Source: Leucocoprinus leucothites | Taxonomy: Eukaryota > Basidiomycota > Agaricomycetes > Agaricales > Agaricaceae | DNA length: 64,000 bases | Reading direction: 5' to 3' | Assembly: GCA_013368445.1 (NCBI GenBank) | Contig: JAACJO010000027.1 | Span: 310,001 to 374,000, forward strand | Part shown: in pieces, positions 1-10,522 of the stretch | Layout of the letters: each line of letters starts with the position of its first letter | How positions within the stretch are numbered: position 1 is the stretch's first letter | Notes under the pieces: generated by a model | What the model saw: only the letters and a program-made list of their open reading frames with translations | Database searches by the model: none | Told to the model about the DNA's origin: nothing | Position numbers and translations under genes: made by a program

Positions 1-1530
1 GCTGAAAAGGACAAATCTGAGCTTGAGAAGCAAGCTCAGTCCAAAGAGAAGCCAGTCCCCAAAAGTAAGTCAAAATACAGTATTCCTACCCATGGTGAAC
101 TTATACATATGCTAATAATTCGGACTAGAAAATCAGAAGACTGACACACCTGCGGAAAGCGGCCTGGATATTGACATCCATAAAAACAGGGAGATAAGCC
201 TGGTTACCACTGATGACAGTAAGTTATAAGGCTGTTACCACCTATGAATAACTAAGCCATATTATCTCCATAGAGGCTGAACTTCAATAGCAGCTGAAGA
301 TCCAAAGGCCCACCATCAAGACACAGCCTCAGCTAAGTGAGTTTTGAGGACCATCCTATGATACACAATACTCACTACATTTCCAGGTACTAAATATGTT
401 GAAATCAGCTCTGGTGAGGAACTCAAAGAGATGGTGCATGAGGGGTGTGAACAGAGCAAAGGTGAGTTGTAATATGAGTAACAAGCCTTGAACTCACATC
501 AGAACTTTAGCACAGGAAAAGAAATGCCAAAAGGAGTCAGACAATGAAGACAAGACAATAAAGAAGAAGTGGAAGAAGTCAAAGGGAAAGGCAAAAGAAG
601 CAAATGACAATGAAGAAGAAAGTTGTAGTTCAGTTGAGCAGGACATGATGGCAGGTACATGGCACACTGACCCACCCACCACCATCCATCTTAACTCTTA
701 CCTGTGATCACCAGGCTCTTTACACAGAGCGTCAGCCAGCAAAATCTTGACAGCACAGAGAGTAGCTGAAAAACAGGCAAAGAAGCTCACCCATTGGGCT
801 AATGAAGGTGTGATAATGACCTGATCCACCGATGTTTATAATACCATTTTTTGAAGATCACCCTAAGCTCACACAAGAGTGGCTTGATGCTGCTGCTGCC
901 AACAAGGACCTCCCTCAGATCTCCAACACCACACGAGAACTCATCCGAGAGGATCCTGACTATCTTGTCCAGGTCACAACTGCCAACTACCAGCTTATGC
1001 TCAAGTTCCTGATGAATAATCAAAACAATTATATCTACCTCTACCATATCTCCAAGGACCATAAAACAAAGGAAATTAACAACCTCAGCAGCCCTATCAA
1101 GATCTGGGGTGTCCCATTTTCCTGAAACCAAAATGCCAGACAGTCCAATGGAGTATTACAACAACCTGAACACCTCCACTGTGGCTGCCATGAAAGAGTT
1201 GCTCTTGCAGGGTACCTCATGTGGAAGATGTGGAAGGTTAAGGCACTCATCGATGGAACATGGGTTACAGAGGGGATGAAGTTAGAACTCTTCCACCCTT
1301 GCCACATTCTCTTCATTCTTCAGTTTCTGAGGCACACCTTTGGCTACACATTGGAGGACATGTTCACCAGGAGCATGGACCCTGGTGACAATGACTCTCA
1401 TGAGGCAAAGGTTATAGCAAAGGTCACCAACTTTTGTGCATATAGGTACCATGAGTTGACTGGCAAGAAGCTGGAGTTGGACAGGAACCACGAAACTCCA
1501 GATGAGGCAGGGGGAAGGGAATGGTATTGA
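1..1530 (+). CDS. Short-exon gene of unknown function, 5' end outside window, probably damaged in the last exon
   Basis: I do not recognise this protein. Exons can be joined through GT-AG introns of about 50 nt, all in phase 1: exon ends near 73, 221, 337, 461, 653 and 809, with a 49-nt intron at about 810-858. The early exons encode Lys/Glu/Ser-rich, low-complexity sequence, probably disordered. The last part (from about 859) is more globular, beginning DHPKLTQEWLD. One in-frame TAG sits in the third exon (near 273) and one TGA at 1123-1125; the same frame is then open again to 1530. Between about 1105 and 1200 a different frame (SHFPETKMPDSPMEYYNNL) reads better, so a small indel is likely. 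The spliceable early exons suggest a recently active gene rather than a transposon relic. Function is unknown. Confidence 0.5.
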
Positions 1531-1596
1531 GTGTAGACTTTTTGTTCAGTTAGTAGCCAAAATGATATTGGTATAGCATATTGTGGTACATCCTGC

Positions 1597-1990
1597 ACAA
1601 TTAGTACAAATGACAAGGCACATGCCTTCGATACAGATAGTATTATGGTACTTCTCACACTGTTGATGTGAATAGTGTCATGATACTATTTACACTACTG
1701 ATGTGAATGGTATCACAATACTATCTATACTACTGATGTGAATGGTACTATAGCACCATTTGCACTTTCAATACAATTAGTATCATAGTACTATTTACAC
1801 CACCAACATGGATAGTACCATGTTACTATTCACACAATCAATGCAATTAGTACCACAGAACCATTCTCATTTTTGATGTGAATAGTACTGTGGGTACAGT
1901 TTGAACCTTCCACATGTGAGTACTGTGAAATCATTTGTATCATTGAATGAATGGTATTGCAGTACTATTCAAGATCATACTATGGTACTA
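1597..1990. repeat. Diverged 35-bp tandem repeat (minisatellite)
   Basis: Consecutive units start at 1633, 1668, 1703, 1738, 1773, 1808 and 1843, each exactly 35 bp, with a 36-bp unit before them at 1597-1632 and degenerate units after 1878. The core of each unit is (A/G)NAATAGTANNATAGTACTATT followed by CACNNTNAT. GGTACTAT and ATAGTACC are complementary, so each unit can fold on itself. It lies just downstream of the gene ending at 1530. Confidence 0.8.
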
Positions 1991-2230
1991 TTGAACCCTG
2001 TATTAGTACAGTACCCCCCACCCTTTCTCTTGTTTATTGAATAGTACATGGGTACCTTACTAGTGAAATAGTTCCACAAACCTATTTCCCTAAGCCATAA
2101 TTGTACATCTGAACTGTTCAAGCCCATTTGTCACTCTACATAGTGTGACCTTATTACAACCGAGCATATGGTCCATTTTCACATGAGCATATTGGTTTCA
2201 AACAGTTTCCAATGGTCTCTTAGCCTCTTT

Positions 2231-3385
2231 GTCTTGTTATAACTCATTATAACTTATTTGGATTTGTTTGTGTTTTGATAACATGTGATTGTTAAATACA
2301 GCTATGCTATTTGGACTTATCCTGTGATCTAGTAAGATGATCAAAGAAGAACTTCTAAAGCTTCTTTGACAGATCACATCTTATATAGTCTAATTAGAGT
2401 TAAGGAACCTGTACACTTCTCTTCTTTCATTAGAAGCTCTTAGCCCTAGTTATACTCAGATACAGACTTGTATTGTATCCAGTCATTGAGTACAACTTGA
2501 GATGACTTTTCATGAATCCAGATTTATGAAGTATTAGGTTAATTAAACTCACTATAAGCTAGGACATCATATGTAGGAATGTCTCCTCTATCCAAAATAA
2601 AAAAACTAGGGCTATTAGAGTCATTTTTAAGTAGAAATTATGTAAAGATTCAAGGGGTGTCACTTTGCACAGTTTCACACAAGTTGAGATGCATGTGACA
2701 TTCCACTTTTGGAAAGACTCACTTCCAAATCAGATATCACTAAATAAGATGTGACATCACTCCCTTGTCACATATCATGTCCAGACCTGGCAATGAAAAA
2801 CATTGGATTCTGTTGGAATCAGAGTCTATTCCACTGGAATTTCTGCAGTTCTTGATGATTTGGGCCTTTAAAAACCCCATAGAGATATAAATATACCAGT
2901 ATGGTGGCTTATCTCCAGATAAATATCTCCTTACTAACCCAAAGTGATGTATTTACTCAAAATCTTCGATTGATGTTTGCCTTTCTCCACTACCATTACT
3001 TCAAATTGTGTGGAATTTTGGTACAGCCTAGGTACAGGGTACTAATATTTTACTGATTAATTTGAAATTATTCCAGCCAGACTTTGGCAAGATATCACTG
3101 TTTGTCTCAAGTTGTACTCATATCTCAAGTTGTACTCAATGACTGTATAATCCATCAACATCTAGGAAGGAGAAACATCATTTCTCCTTGGTTAGATGGA
3201 GACTCAATATAAGCCTTTATCTAAATAAAGTCAAATTGAACTTGAGCTACTTATGCCTCAATTCCTGAGGTCTATAACTCTGACTTAGTAACAACTTTGT
3301 CACTTACTGAGAAGGAATCCCCTTTAATAGGATCAATTCAATACCTATCATGCCAGCTTATGACCAGGATGGCATCACCATAACA
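2231..3385 (+). repeat. LTR-B copy, 5'-truncated and split by a MITE
   Basis: 2231-2479 plus 3146-3385 together match the LTR-B family seen complete at 48840-49497, in the same orientation. Shared landmarks are the GATCAAAGAAGAACTTCT block, the TTCTTTCATTAGAAGC block and the terminal GGCATCACCATAACA. The two halves are separated by a 666-bp inverted-repeat element. The first roughly 130 bp of the LTR are missing. No coding region of the parent element is attached. Confidence 0.75.
2480..3145. mobile_element. MITE with 24-bp perfect terminal inverted repeats
   Basis: The 24-bp sequence starting CAGTCATTGAGTACAACTTG at 2480-2503 is exactly inverted at 3122-3145. A second copy of the inner 16-17 bp lies directly before the right TIR (about 3104-3120). 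The interior is non-coding. It splits an LTR-B copy, so it is younger than that LTR. The CAGT start resembles Tc1/mariner ends, but a clean TA duplication is not visible (flanks GTATC and TATAA), so the superfamily is unassigned. Confidence 0.7.
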
Positions 3386-3625
3386 TTAAGTAAAAACAAT
3401 CCTTCTCTGTTAAGGTATAGGATATCAGAAACACACATGTGTTATGTAAGCAGTCCAGCACCAAAATGTCAAGGGGAATTACAATGACAACACTGATTTC
3501 TGAGGTAAAGTAGCTCCTAGGGAAGTTTTGGACATGGCTAGTAAACATTTCCTAGGTACCAAAATATTGAAAAAATCATTGTATAATATTTAATTACAAG
3601 TTTTTTATTTTTTGACAAAAGTTGC

Positions 3626-5235
3626 TCAAAATCTCATATTAAACCATTTGGCAAAGGTCAAGAGGTGGTGAGGCTCTGCTATCATCATTTGGGACATAGA
3701 TCCGAAGAAAAGACGCATGAAATACATCATGAACTCCTCATCTGTGTAAATTATCCAATAATCCGATTTTAAAGGAGTTATTGCCAAATGCCTCAGGTAT
3801 TGGGTAAGGACCGAGAAATTCTGGGACAAGTTTCTGGGCAAGGTTTCAAGGGAAGGAGATATTCTTTGTAGAGATATATACTAGATCTCCTTTAGCAAAA
3901 GGTGATAGCAGCCATTTTAGATTTGCAGCTCTAGTTTCCTTGACTCAATGAGCCAATATTGAGTCATGTGCACTCATTATAGCATTTTTGAGTTTAGTAG
4001 CAAAAACTCACACCCCCTGGATATTCAGTGTTACTAGCATCGTTCCAAATGAATGATCTAGGTATCCTACCATAATTAAGGAAGAAAGGTGCATAGCCTG
4101 TCACTTCAGACTGTGCTGAATTTATTGCAAATTCTATAGCTGGTAATCTACTAACCCAATCTTTTTGTGTGAGTGAAATGCACTGCTGTAGCATTTGGGT
4201 AATTGTGCAGTTGGCTCATTCAGTAGAACCATCAGATTCTGGATGATAAGCACTGGACATATTTAATTTCGTCCCAATTAGCTCATTGAGCCGTTTCCAA
4301 AATGTGCTGGTGAAAAGTGTATCTCTGTCACTTATAATCGATTTAGGAAGTCCATGAAGTCTGTAGACTTCGCTAAAAATTAACTCGGTGACTTGACGAG
4401 CATTATAGGTTTGTTTCCTTGGTACCAGATGTACCATACCTGTTAGCCTATCTATGATCACGGTGATAGAGTCAAATGAAGTGTCTCTATTCTTAGATTC
4501 TGGCAGTGGACCAACAAAATCGATACCAATGCTCTCCCATGGGGAGTTAGGCACTCAAAGTGGGTTAATAAGTCCAAAAGGTTTTTGATTTGAAGGTTTG
4601 GAACACTTACATGTGATACATGTTTCACAGTAAGTTATAACATCATTCACCATTTCCCTCCACCATACATGATCTTTGAGGTATAGCATCGGTTTTCTCG
4701 GTCCAAGATGAGCTAGAATTGAGTGGGCTTCTGAGATAATAGTCTCGCGAATATTTCAACCATTAACGAATATTTTCGGCACAGATAGCCGTTTGTTATC
4801 TCCATCTTTAATGTATAGTACTTCTTCATTTAGTCCGAAGTTCTTGTATTCTTTCGGGTGTGTAATAACATCTCTAAACAGTATATCTTCATTGCATTTT
4901 CCATTTACTTCTTTAAGGATATCAATCCCATTGAGGTATTCATTCACAATGTCCGTTAATGAGGTGGGTAAAGCTTTGGGCAAGCGATGGCAAGGAAAGG
5001 CAGTCACATCACTGATGTCATCATGATGATGTGACCATGTTGGCCTAGTCTTGGAGTTCGAAACTCCCTTGCTACTGTCTTCTACTATGTCCCTATTCTC
5101 AGGGACTTGTCTTTTCAAGTTAGTTTCTTCTTTTTTGTTATGTTTCATTGTCTGCTGATCGCCTTGGGTTAGAGAAGGGATTCGGATGAAGAGTTTTTGG
5201 TTGGACTGTGTGTTTCCCAGTGATGGTTTGGTCAA
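3626..5235 (-). pseudogene. Gypsy-A integrase region
   Basis: The order is a spacer (5235-4756), an HHCC zinc-binding segment (about 4740-4600: SEAHSILAHLG, then CETCITCK), the catalytic core (4554-4216) with D in GIDFVGPLP, D in SDRDTLF and E in the PESDGSTE region, then the core's end (4194-3994) and a C-terminal segment (about 3880-3640) ending FHASFLRIYVPND, as in the Gypsy integrase C-terminal domain. The catalytic residues are present, but TAG and TGA stops and frame changes break the reading. No chromodomain is visible at its end, unlike Gypsy-B. The enzyme would insert cDNA into the genome; this copy cannot be made intact. Confidence 0.85.
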
Positions 5236-5406
5236 TTTATCGGCAGTTTTAGACGATTTATTGGTGAGTTGTAGGAGTTGTTTATCTTCCAGTTTTGTGC
5301 TATCCTGATTGGTAAGTGTTTTATTCTCGATTAACCACTGATTTGGTCTGTTCTGTGCAGGTTTTCTTGTTGCAGAGGTCCTAGTGCCAGTACTCCCGCC
5401 CTCCTT

Positions 5407-7443
5407 TCAGCCATTTTGGGCGAAATCAACAGTCTTTTTAGAGATTAAATGAGCACTCCATCTCGGTTCAAGAGCCATTAATTCAGCTACGCCCTCCATT
5501 CCGACTTTTATGGGCCTTGTGACCAGTTGTGCAGGCATTTTATCAAAGTCACTAACATCATGGTATGTATATTTGCTTTGCATCCGAACGGTTCTGGGCT
5601 GATCATTAGAATATATTCGTGATAATGCATCTGATAGGATGTTTTCTGAACCAGGTACATACACCACTTCAAAGTCAAAGTTTGCAAGCTTCTCAATCCA
5701 TCACACTTGTCATGGTGGTAAATTCTTATAGCTAAGTAGGCTTACAAGCATCTTATGGTCAGTGTACCATTGAAATTTTATGCCCATTAGCATGTCATGA
5801 TGACGCATCATTGTTTTGATACTGGCAAGTAGTTCAATTTGTGTACTGGGTAGTTCCGCTGAGCAGAGTTTAGTTTTGCAGAAAAAAATGCAGCAACTTT
5901 GGCTGTCTTCCAGTCACCTCCTTGGCTTATCATGCCAGCAATACTGGTAGTGCACCTGTCTGTTACAATGTTGATAGGTTCTGCATTGGGGGAGTAGTTG
6001 AGTGGTTTGTGATGATGGTCTTTGCACCTCAACACATGGTTTTTGATATCTTGGAATGCTCTCTGGTGTGTGTATTCCCACCTAAATGGCACAGTATTGC
6101 CAGTTAGCTCATGCAAGATCCCAATAGGTATCTGAATTCGGTTGCTGTCATCAGCAAGGTAGCCTGCAGCACCTAGAAATCCTTGGAGGAGATCACAGTT
6201 AGTTGGGGTTTTCCATTTCCATAGTGTGTCAACTTTTTCAGGGTCCATCTTTATGCCTTCATCACTAACAACTTGCCCTAGGATATACATTTCTTTTTCA
6301 ATGAACTGTAGTTTTTTTGCACTTACATAGAATTTCTCCTTTTCAAGAACATCAATAACTAATTTAATATGTTTTACATGATCTTCAAGGGTGTCAGAGC
6401 AAATCACCAAATCATCTAGGTATACTTCCATAAACTTTCTGATATATGGTGAAAATATCCATGTCATTACTAGCTGAAATGTGGCAGAGGCATTACAGTC
6501 ACCCTGCTGCATTACTTGACTGACCATTGTTCCACCAGGGGTTATCATTGCAGTTCACTCAACATGATCTGGTCGAACTCAGATTTGCTCATATGCATCA
6601 GCAAGATCTATAGATGACTGATATCGGGCCCTAGCCACACTTTGTAAGATTCCATTGCTCTCAGGCAAAGGTGATGACAACTTACAGGTATTCAGATTCT
6701 GTTCACATAGGTCCACAACTGTTTGTAGCTTTGATGGCTCGCTGTTTTTAGCTGTTTTTGGAATCAGAAGCATTGGGACTGCATTACAAACAGATTTCAA
6801 GATCCACCTTCCTAAGTTAAGGTAAGCCTTCCTTTTCTCTTTCCAGAGTTTCCCAAAGGCCTCAGGACATCTGGATGGTGGCCATGAATATTGCTTTTCA
6901 GGTTCAATGAGGGGTATCTCGTGGTTAATTTCATGAAGAGGTGGTAATGGAGTGTGTGCTGTATCAAGACATAGCTTCGCAGCATACCCACAAAGTTGCT
7001 GGCACATATGCTCTAGCTGGTCTTCAACAACAGCCATCATGTTGGATGACAACCTAGTGATATGGTCACCTTTCAATGGTAAAGCTTCTTTACTGCCTAT
7101 TAATACTGTTGGAGGATCAATACTGATACTGACATGATGTTGGTATAGGAATGGTGTTCCAAGGATGGTATTGTAGTTTGACAGATTAATGATATCAAAA
7201 TATTGTTCCTCATTGACTTGCTGGTAAGTGATCCATGCTTTTGTTCCATATTTCACTTTTGTTCATGATCCTTGCATTGCCATTTGAACATTTACAGGAT
7301 TAGATAATTCAACTTTTTGAATGCCAAGTTGTTGTGCAAGCCTAGTTGACATGAAGTCTCCTAGTAATCCAGAGTCTAGCAGTGCTTGAGCTGGATGACC
7401 ATTGATTTTCACCACAGCAACAAGGGGTCTCAGAACTGATCAA
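5407..7443 (-). pseudogene. Gypsy-A protease, reverse transcriptase and RNase H
   Basis: The protease starts near 7443 with LLDSGLLGDFMSTRLAQQ (active-site DSG) and runs into ILGTPFLYQHH near 7160. RT follows: PMLLIPK near 6780, SSIDLADAYEQI near 6590, QQGDCNA near 6490 and the catalytic YLDD near 6420. RNase H runs from about 5995 (VTDRC) to the conserved VPGSENILSDALSRIYSND near 5600. Small breaks occur around 7260 (TGA), 6570 and 5800. The RT active site is intact, so decay elsewhere silenced it. The protein style (LGTPFLYQH, QQGDCNA) matches a Gypsy lineage common in Agaricomycetes and separate from the chromovirus type of Gypsy-B. Confidence 0.88.
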
Positions 7444-7463
7444 GCCAAGTCTTTTCAAGCAGT

Positions 7464-8003
7464 TCAATTCCTTTGAATGGAAGGATAAGTCTCCATTTTG
7501 ACCTGTTGTCCAAATAATTCCAATCCATATTTGGTATTGATGGTTTTCAAGAATGGACCTTCTTCATCTGAGATTTCCTTGATGTCAGTACACCCAGAAG
7601 GATATATTGAGTATAAGTCTTTGACTCCTTCAAGGTGAGCTTCATATTGTGAGATGCATATTATCCTTTCAACATTCCTGTAGCACCAATTGATAACATC
7701 AAATTTAGGGTTTTCAAGCCTGTTCTTCAAGAGGGACATAGGTACTCCAGTATAACAGTCTAGTATTCCAAAATTTCCACATTCAGTTTGACAGATCATG
7801 AATTGTCGTTTGGGAGTCCAGGTAAAGTCTCTTGCTGTACATATTATGTTATAGCAGCTGTTTAGTAGCCAGCTGATATGTTGGACATATGGGTCACCCC
7901 ATTGAATTAGTGAGTCTTTTGCAAGCATCTTATCATACTCTTTTTGATCTCCCCACCTGTGAAGAAAGTCTGAGAGTTTGAGATAATAGTACTTTACTAT
8001 CAA
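7464..8003 (-). CDS. Gypsy-A ORF between gag knuckle and protease
   Basis: A 179-codon open frame sits directly upstream of the protease on the same strand. I do not recognise a domain. It contains scattered Cys and Trp residues (CGNFGILDCYTG, NWCYRNVERIIC) and an acidic stretch before its end. It may be a gag-pol linker particular to this Gypsy lineage or a captured fragment. Its 5' side is lost where LTR-A begins at 8062. It stays open over 540 bp in a neighbourhood full of stops, which favours a real coding origin. Confidence 0.5.
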   Translation of the reverse strand: MIVKYYYLKLSDFLHRWGDQKEYDKMLAKDSLIQWGDPYVQHISWLLNSCYNIICTARDFTWTPKRQFMICQTECGNFGILDCYTGVPMSLLKNRLENPKFDVINWCYRNVERIICISQYEAHLEGVKDLYSIYPSGCTDIKEISDEEGPFLKTINTKYGLELFGQQVKMETYPSIQRN

Positions 8004-8061
8004 AAATGGGTCCTATTTGAAAGCACATTTCTTTGGAAGTGCAAGTTCTATTCCATACAGA

Positions 8062-8607
8062 TGTCATGATCTGCGATGGCAACCTCTCTGATTTGATCTC
8101 CAACTATTTTTTTGATTTCCAATTCCCATGATTTTTCATTATCTATCATTTCTATAAATATTTCACAGCCTGTCTCCACTCATCATTCTATCCTCCTTTC
8201 ATTTGCACTCATATTTGTTTTCGCCATTCCATTTATGTTTGTCATTCTCTGTCACATCATGTCTGTTGTTGTCTATTTACTTTTCGTTTATCTGTTTGTT
8301 CATTTATTGTCGCATTGTGAGTTTCATGATATTTATGTGTTATTTGTCCAATTTCACATTATCTTAAATATGTCATTACTAGCTCATGTATTACCCATTC
8401 TGAATATCAACTAAGATTCCACTCTGAATTCTCTGTCCATTATTCCTTCAGTGTTGAATTCCAATTCACACTGTCTATCATCTTCCTCATAGACCAAATT
8501 GGTTGACACAATATTGGAAGGGTGCAGCACATATGCTGAAGCCAACAACCAACCTCTCTATAAGTTTCACATGCTTAGTAAGCACCAGTAATTTGCAAAT
8601 CTTGACA
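8062..8607 (+). repeat. LTR-A copy (no matching TSD)
   Basis: It starts TGTCATGATCTGCGATGGC and ends GCAAATCTTGACA. It aligns along its length with the LTR-A copies at 42058-42602 and (inverted) 25427-25971, both of which have 5-bp TSDs. Flanking bases (ACAGA left, CTTTG right) do not match, and the LTR-B sequence to its right starts mid-element. A deletion or recombination after insertion is therefore likely. Confidence 0.8.
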
Positions 8608-9080
8608 CTTTGTAGATAAAGGCTCATATTGAGTCTCCACCTAACCAAGTAGAAACAATGATTCTCCTTGGTAGATGTTGATGACTTATATATAATACAA
8701 GTCTGTATCTAATATTAACTAGGGCTAAGAGCTTCTAATGAAAGAAGAGAAGCATACAGCTTCCTTAATGCTAATTAAACTATATAAGACACAATCTGTC
8801 AAAGAAGCTGTAGAAGTTCTTCTTTGATCATCTGACTAGATCACAAGGTAAGTCCAAATATAGTGTAGCTATATTTAATAATCACATGTCATCAAAACAC
8901 AAACAAAACCAAACAAGTAATAACAAGTTATAATGAGACAAAGTAAATAAGTCAAAACAAACTAGGAAAATACAAGAACAAATAAGATGAAAACATAATT
9001 GTGATATTACTTAAGTAAAGCTAATATTGACTTTGTATTGTATAGGAAACAAATGCTATATATAATCAATATACATAACA
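8608..9080 (-). repeat. LTR-B copy, inverted, truncated by LTR-A
   Basis: It matches the reverse complement of the LTR-B at 48840-49497 from the CTTTGTAGATAAAGGCTC block to the terminus ATACATAACA at 9080. The other end of the LTR is missing at the LTR-A junction. It lies inside Gypsy-A, directly after the gag zinc-knuckle segment. Confidence 0.8.
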
Positions 9081-9525
9081 GTTTCTCCTCAGTTATTACT
9101 GAGAGGTTGGTGTTATCCAATGAGTGGGACAACATTTCATCAGGGGCAACAGTCTGTATAGCCTGAAGATGGAATGTATTATTTTTGTACATTGAGGACA
9201 GTCACTCACAAAGTGGGGACCTCCACACCCATAACATTTGACTGTACTGGGTATTTTTTGTTGTGTACTGGTTTTAACTGGTGCACATTGGGAAGTATTA
9301 TTGCTGGGTTGTGATGGCCCAGCCTTAGCTTTGGGTTGACTATTATGTTGGTTCCCATTATGGTTGTTGTTTGAGTTATTATTAGTGACTCAAAGTTCTT
9401 TTGACAGAATTGTAGTCTGGTTCATACTGGACTACCCTCTTATGATATCTCTATAATCCAGGTCATTAATCAATAATCCACATCTATGTTTGTATGCATT
9501 TTGTAATAACCTAATCACATTATGT
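9081..9525 (-). pseudogene. Gypsy-A gag, C-terminal part with CCHC zinc knuckle
   Basis: The minus strand reads LLQNAYKHRCGLLINDLDY, an Asn-rich linker, then CYGCGGPHFVSDC, a C-X2-C-X4-H-X4-C zinc knuckle (9198-9236). This is the usual nucleocapsid motif at the end of fungal Gypsy gag, binding element RNA. In-frame TAG and TGA stops occur near 9435 and 9390. The 3' side is cut by the LTR-B terminus at 9080, and the 5' side runs into palindromic repeat DNA after about 9530. Confidence 0.8.
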
Positions 9526-9544
9526 AATAGTCATTGACTAAATC

Positions 9545-9975
9545 AATCTAGATTAATCCATGAATGATGACTCTCATTCACTTGGATTGTTTTAAATCTA
9601 GATTTAATCTAGATTAAAGCCAGATTCAAATGAAGTCAGTTACAGAGTGTGCAGCATCGAATGGCTCTGCTGCTTTCAATCTGGATTTAATCTGGATTCA
9701 AGTGAGATAATCTACAATGCATGCAGCATTTTTAAATCCAGATTAAATCCAGATTCAAATGAAATCAGCCACAGAGCATGTGACATTGAATGACTTCATT
9801 GGCTTCAATCTGGATTTAATCTAGAGTTAAACGAGGTAATTACAGAGCCAGACATTTCAATCCAGATTTAATCCAGATTCAAGCAAAATGATTTACAGAG
9901 CATGCAGCATTGAATGACTATGCCATCTTCAATCCAGATTTAATCTGGATTTAAGCAGGGTCAGTCATAATGTAT
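9545..9975. repeat. Palindromic ATCTGGATT / AATCCAGAT repeat block
   Basis: The block has about five alternating modules built on AATCYRGATTTAATCYRGATT, each a near-perfect palindrome, spaced by similar text such as CAGAGCATGCAGCATTGAATGACT. Its left 125 bp (about 9549-9672) recurs inverted at about 41308-41432. It is non-coding, probably part of a non-autonomous DNA transposon whose other end I could not fix. Confidence 0.7.
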
Positions 9976-10175
9976 ATTTCTGAATTGGTGGTTTCGTAGC
10001 TCATTCCTTGATGTACCTCTAATGTTTGAATATCTCATATACTAGCAGAGTCTTGTACATATCAACAGGATCAATATCAACTTGATTAAGTCTAAAAATA
10101 TCATATGTATTCATAAGAACAATGTGTGCACCTGGTGCAGCAAAGACACTTTCCATCACCACATTCAATATATTA

Positions 10176-10385
10176 CAGTGGCTCAAAAAACTGTCCCAAT
10201 GTTTTCGCATTTTGGACATATTTGCTAATACCAGGGCAGATATATGGCCTAGCATCCTGAAAATATTCACACAGGTACCTTGACATATTGGGAGCATATA
10301 TTCCCATGATCACATGACCTTGTCCATCAATGAATTAATAATGAATTATCGAAAATATCTACTCATTGGGACAGTTTTTTGACCC
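10176..10385 (+). repeat. Tc1-1 left terminal inverted repeat (about 210 bp)
   Basis: It is inverted at 11560-11768 with few differences. Within this single TIR the outer CAAAAAACTGTCCCAATG is itself inverted at the inner edge as CATTGGGACAGTTTTTTG. Each TIR is therefore bounded by a pair of inverted motifs, which are likely transposase binding sites. Confidence 0.88.
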
Positions 10386-10522
10386 CCTGTCAGCCTCCCA
10401 GTATCTACCTTGTAACATGCCAGGGGAGCATCAGGGCAGGCGTGGGAGTAATAAACAAGATCATGTGACCTTGGTTGACATGTTGAGATGGCTACAACTG
10501 TCTTTCTTCCTGCCACTACATC

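Larger units (their letters stand above)
3626..9525 (-). mobile_element. Gypsy-A: decayed Ty3/Gypsy retrotransposon
   Basis: Reading the minus strand gives a CCHC zinc knuckle (9198-9236), a linker region, an aspartic protease (DSG at about 7380), RT with YLDD, RNase H, an HHCC zinc finger, the integrase core and the integrase C-terminal region, in the usual Ty3/Gypsy order. About 1 kb between the gag knuckle and the linker (8062-9080) is LTR-A and LTR-B sequence. Its own LTRs were not found. Multiple stops and frameshifts make it inactive. Confidence 0.85.

Noticed and set aside
8112..8414. ORF of about 100 codons, hydrophobic, recurring at 42057-42410 and 25619-25870
   Set aside because: It lies inside LTR-A copies. 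The T-rich strand gives Leu/Ile/Val/Phe by composition, and copies differ in frame and length, so it is not taken as a membrane protein gene.
10019..10297. ORFs starting MLPICQGT or MRPICQGT at Tc1 ends (also 11647, 50223, 51926)
   Set aside because: They start in the Tc1 terminal repeats and run into flanking DNA; the TIR part is not coding.
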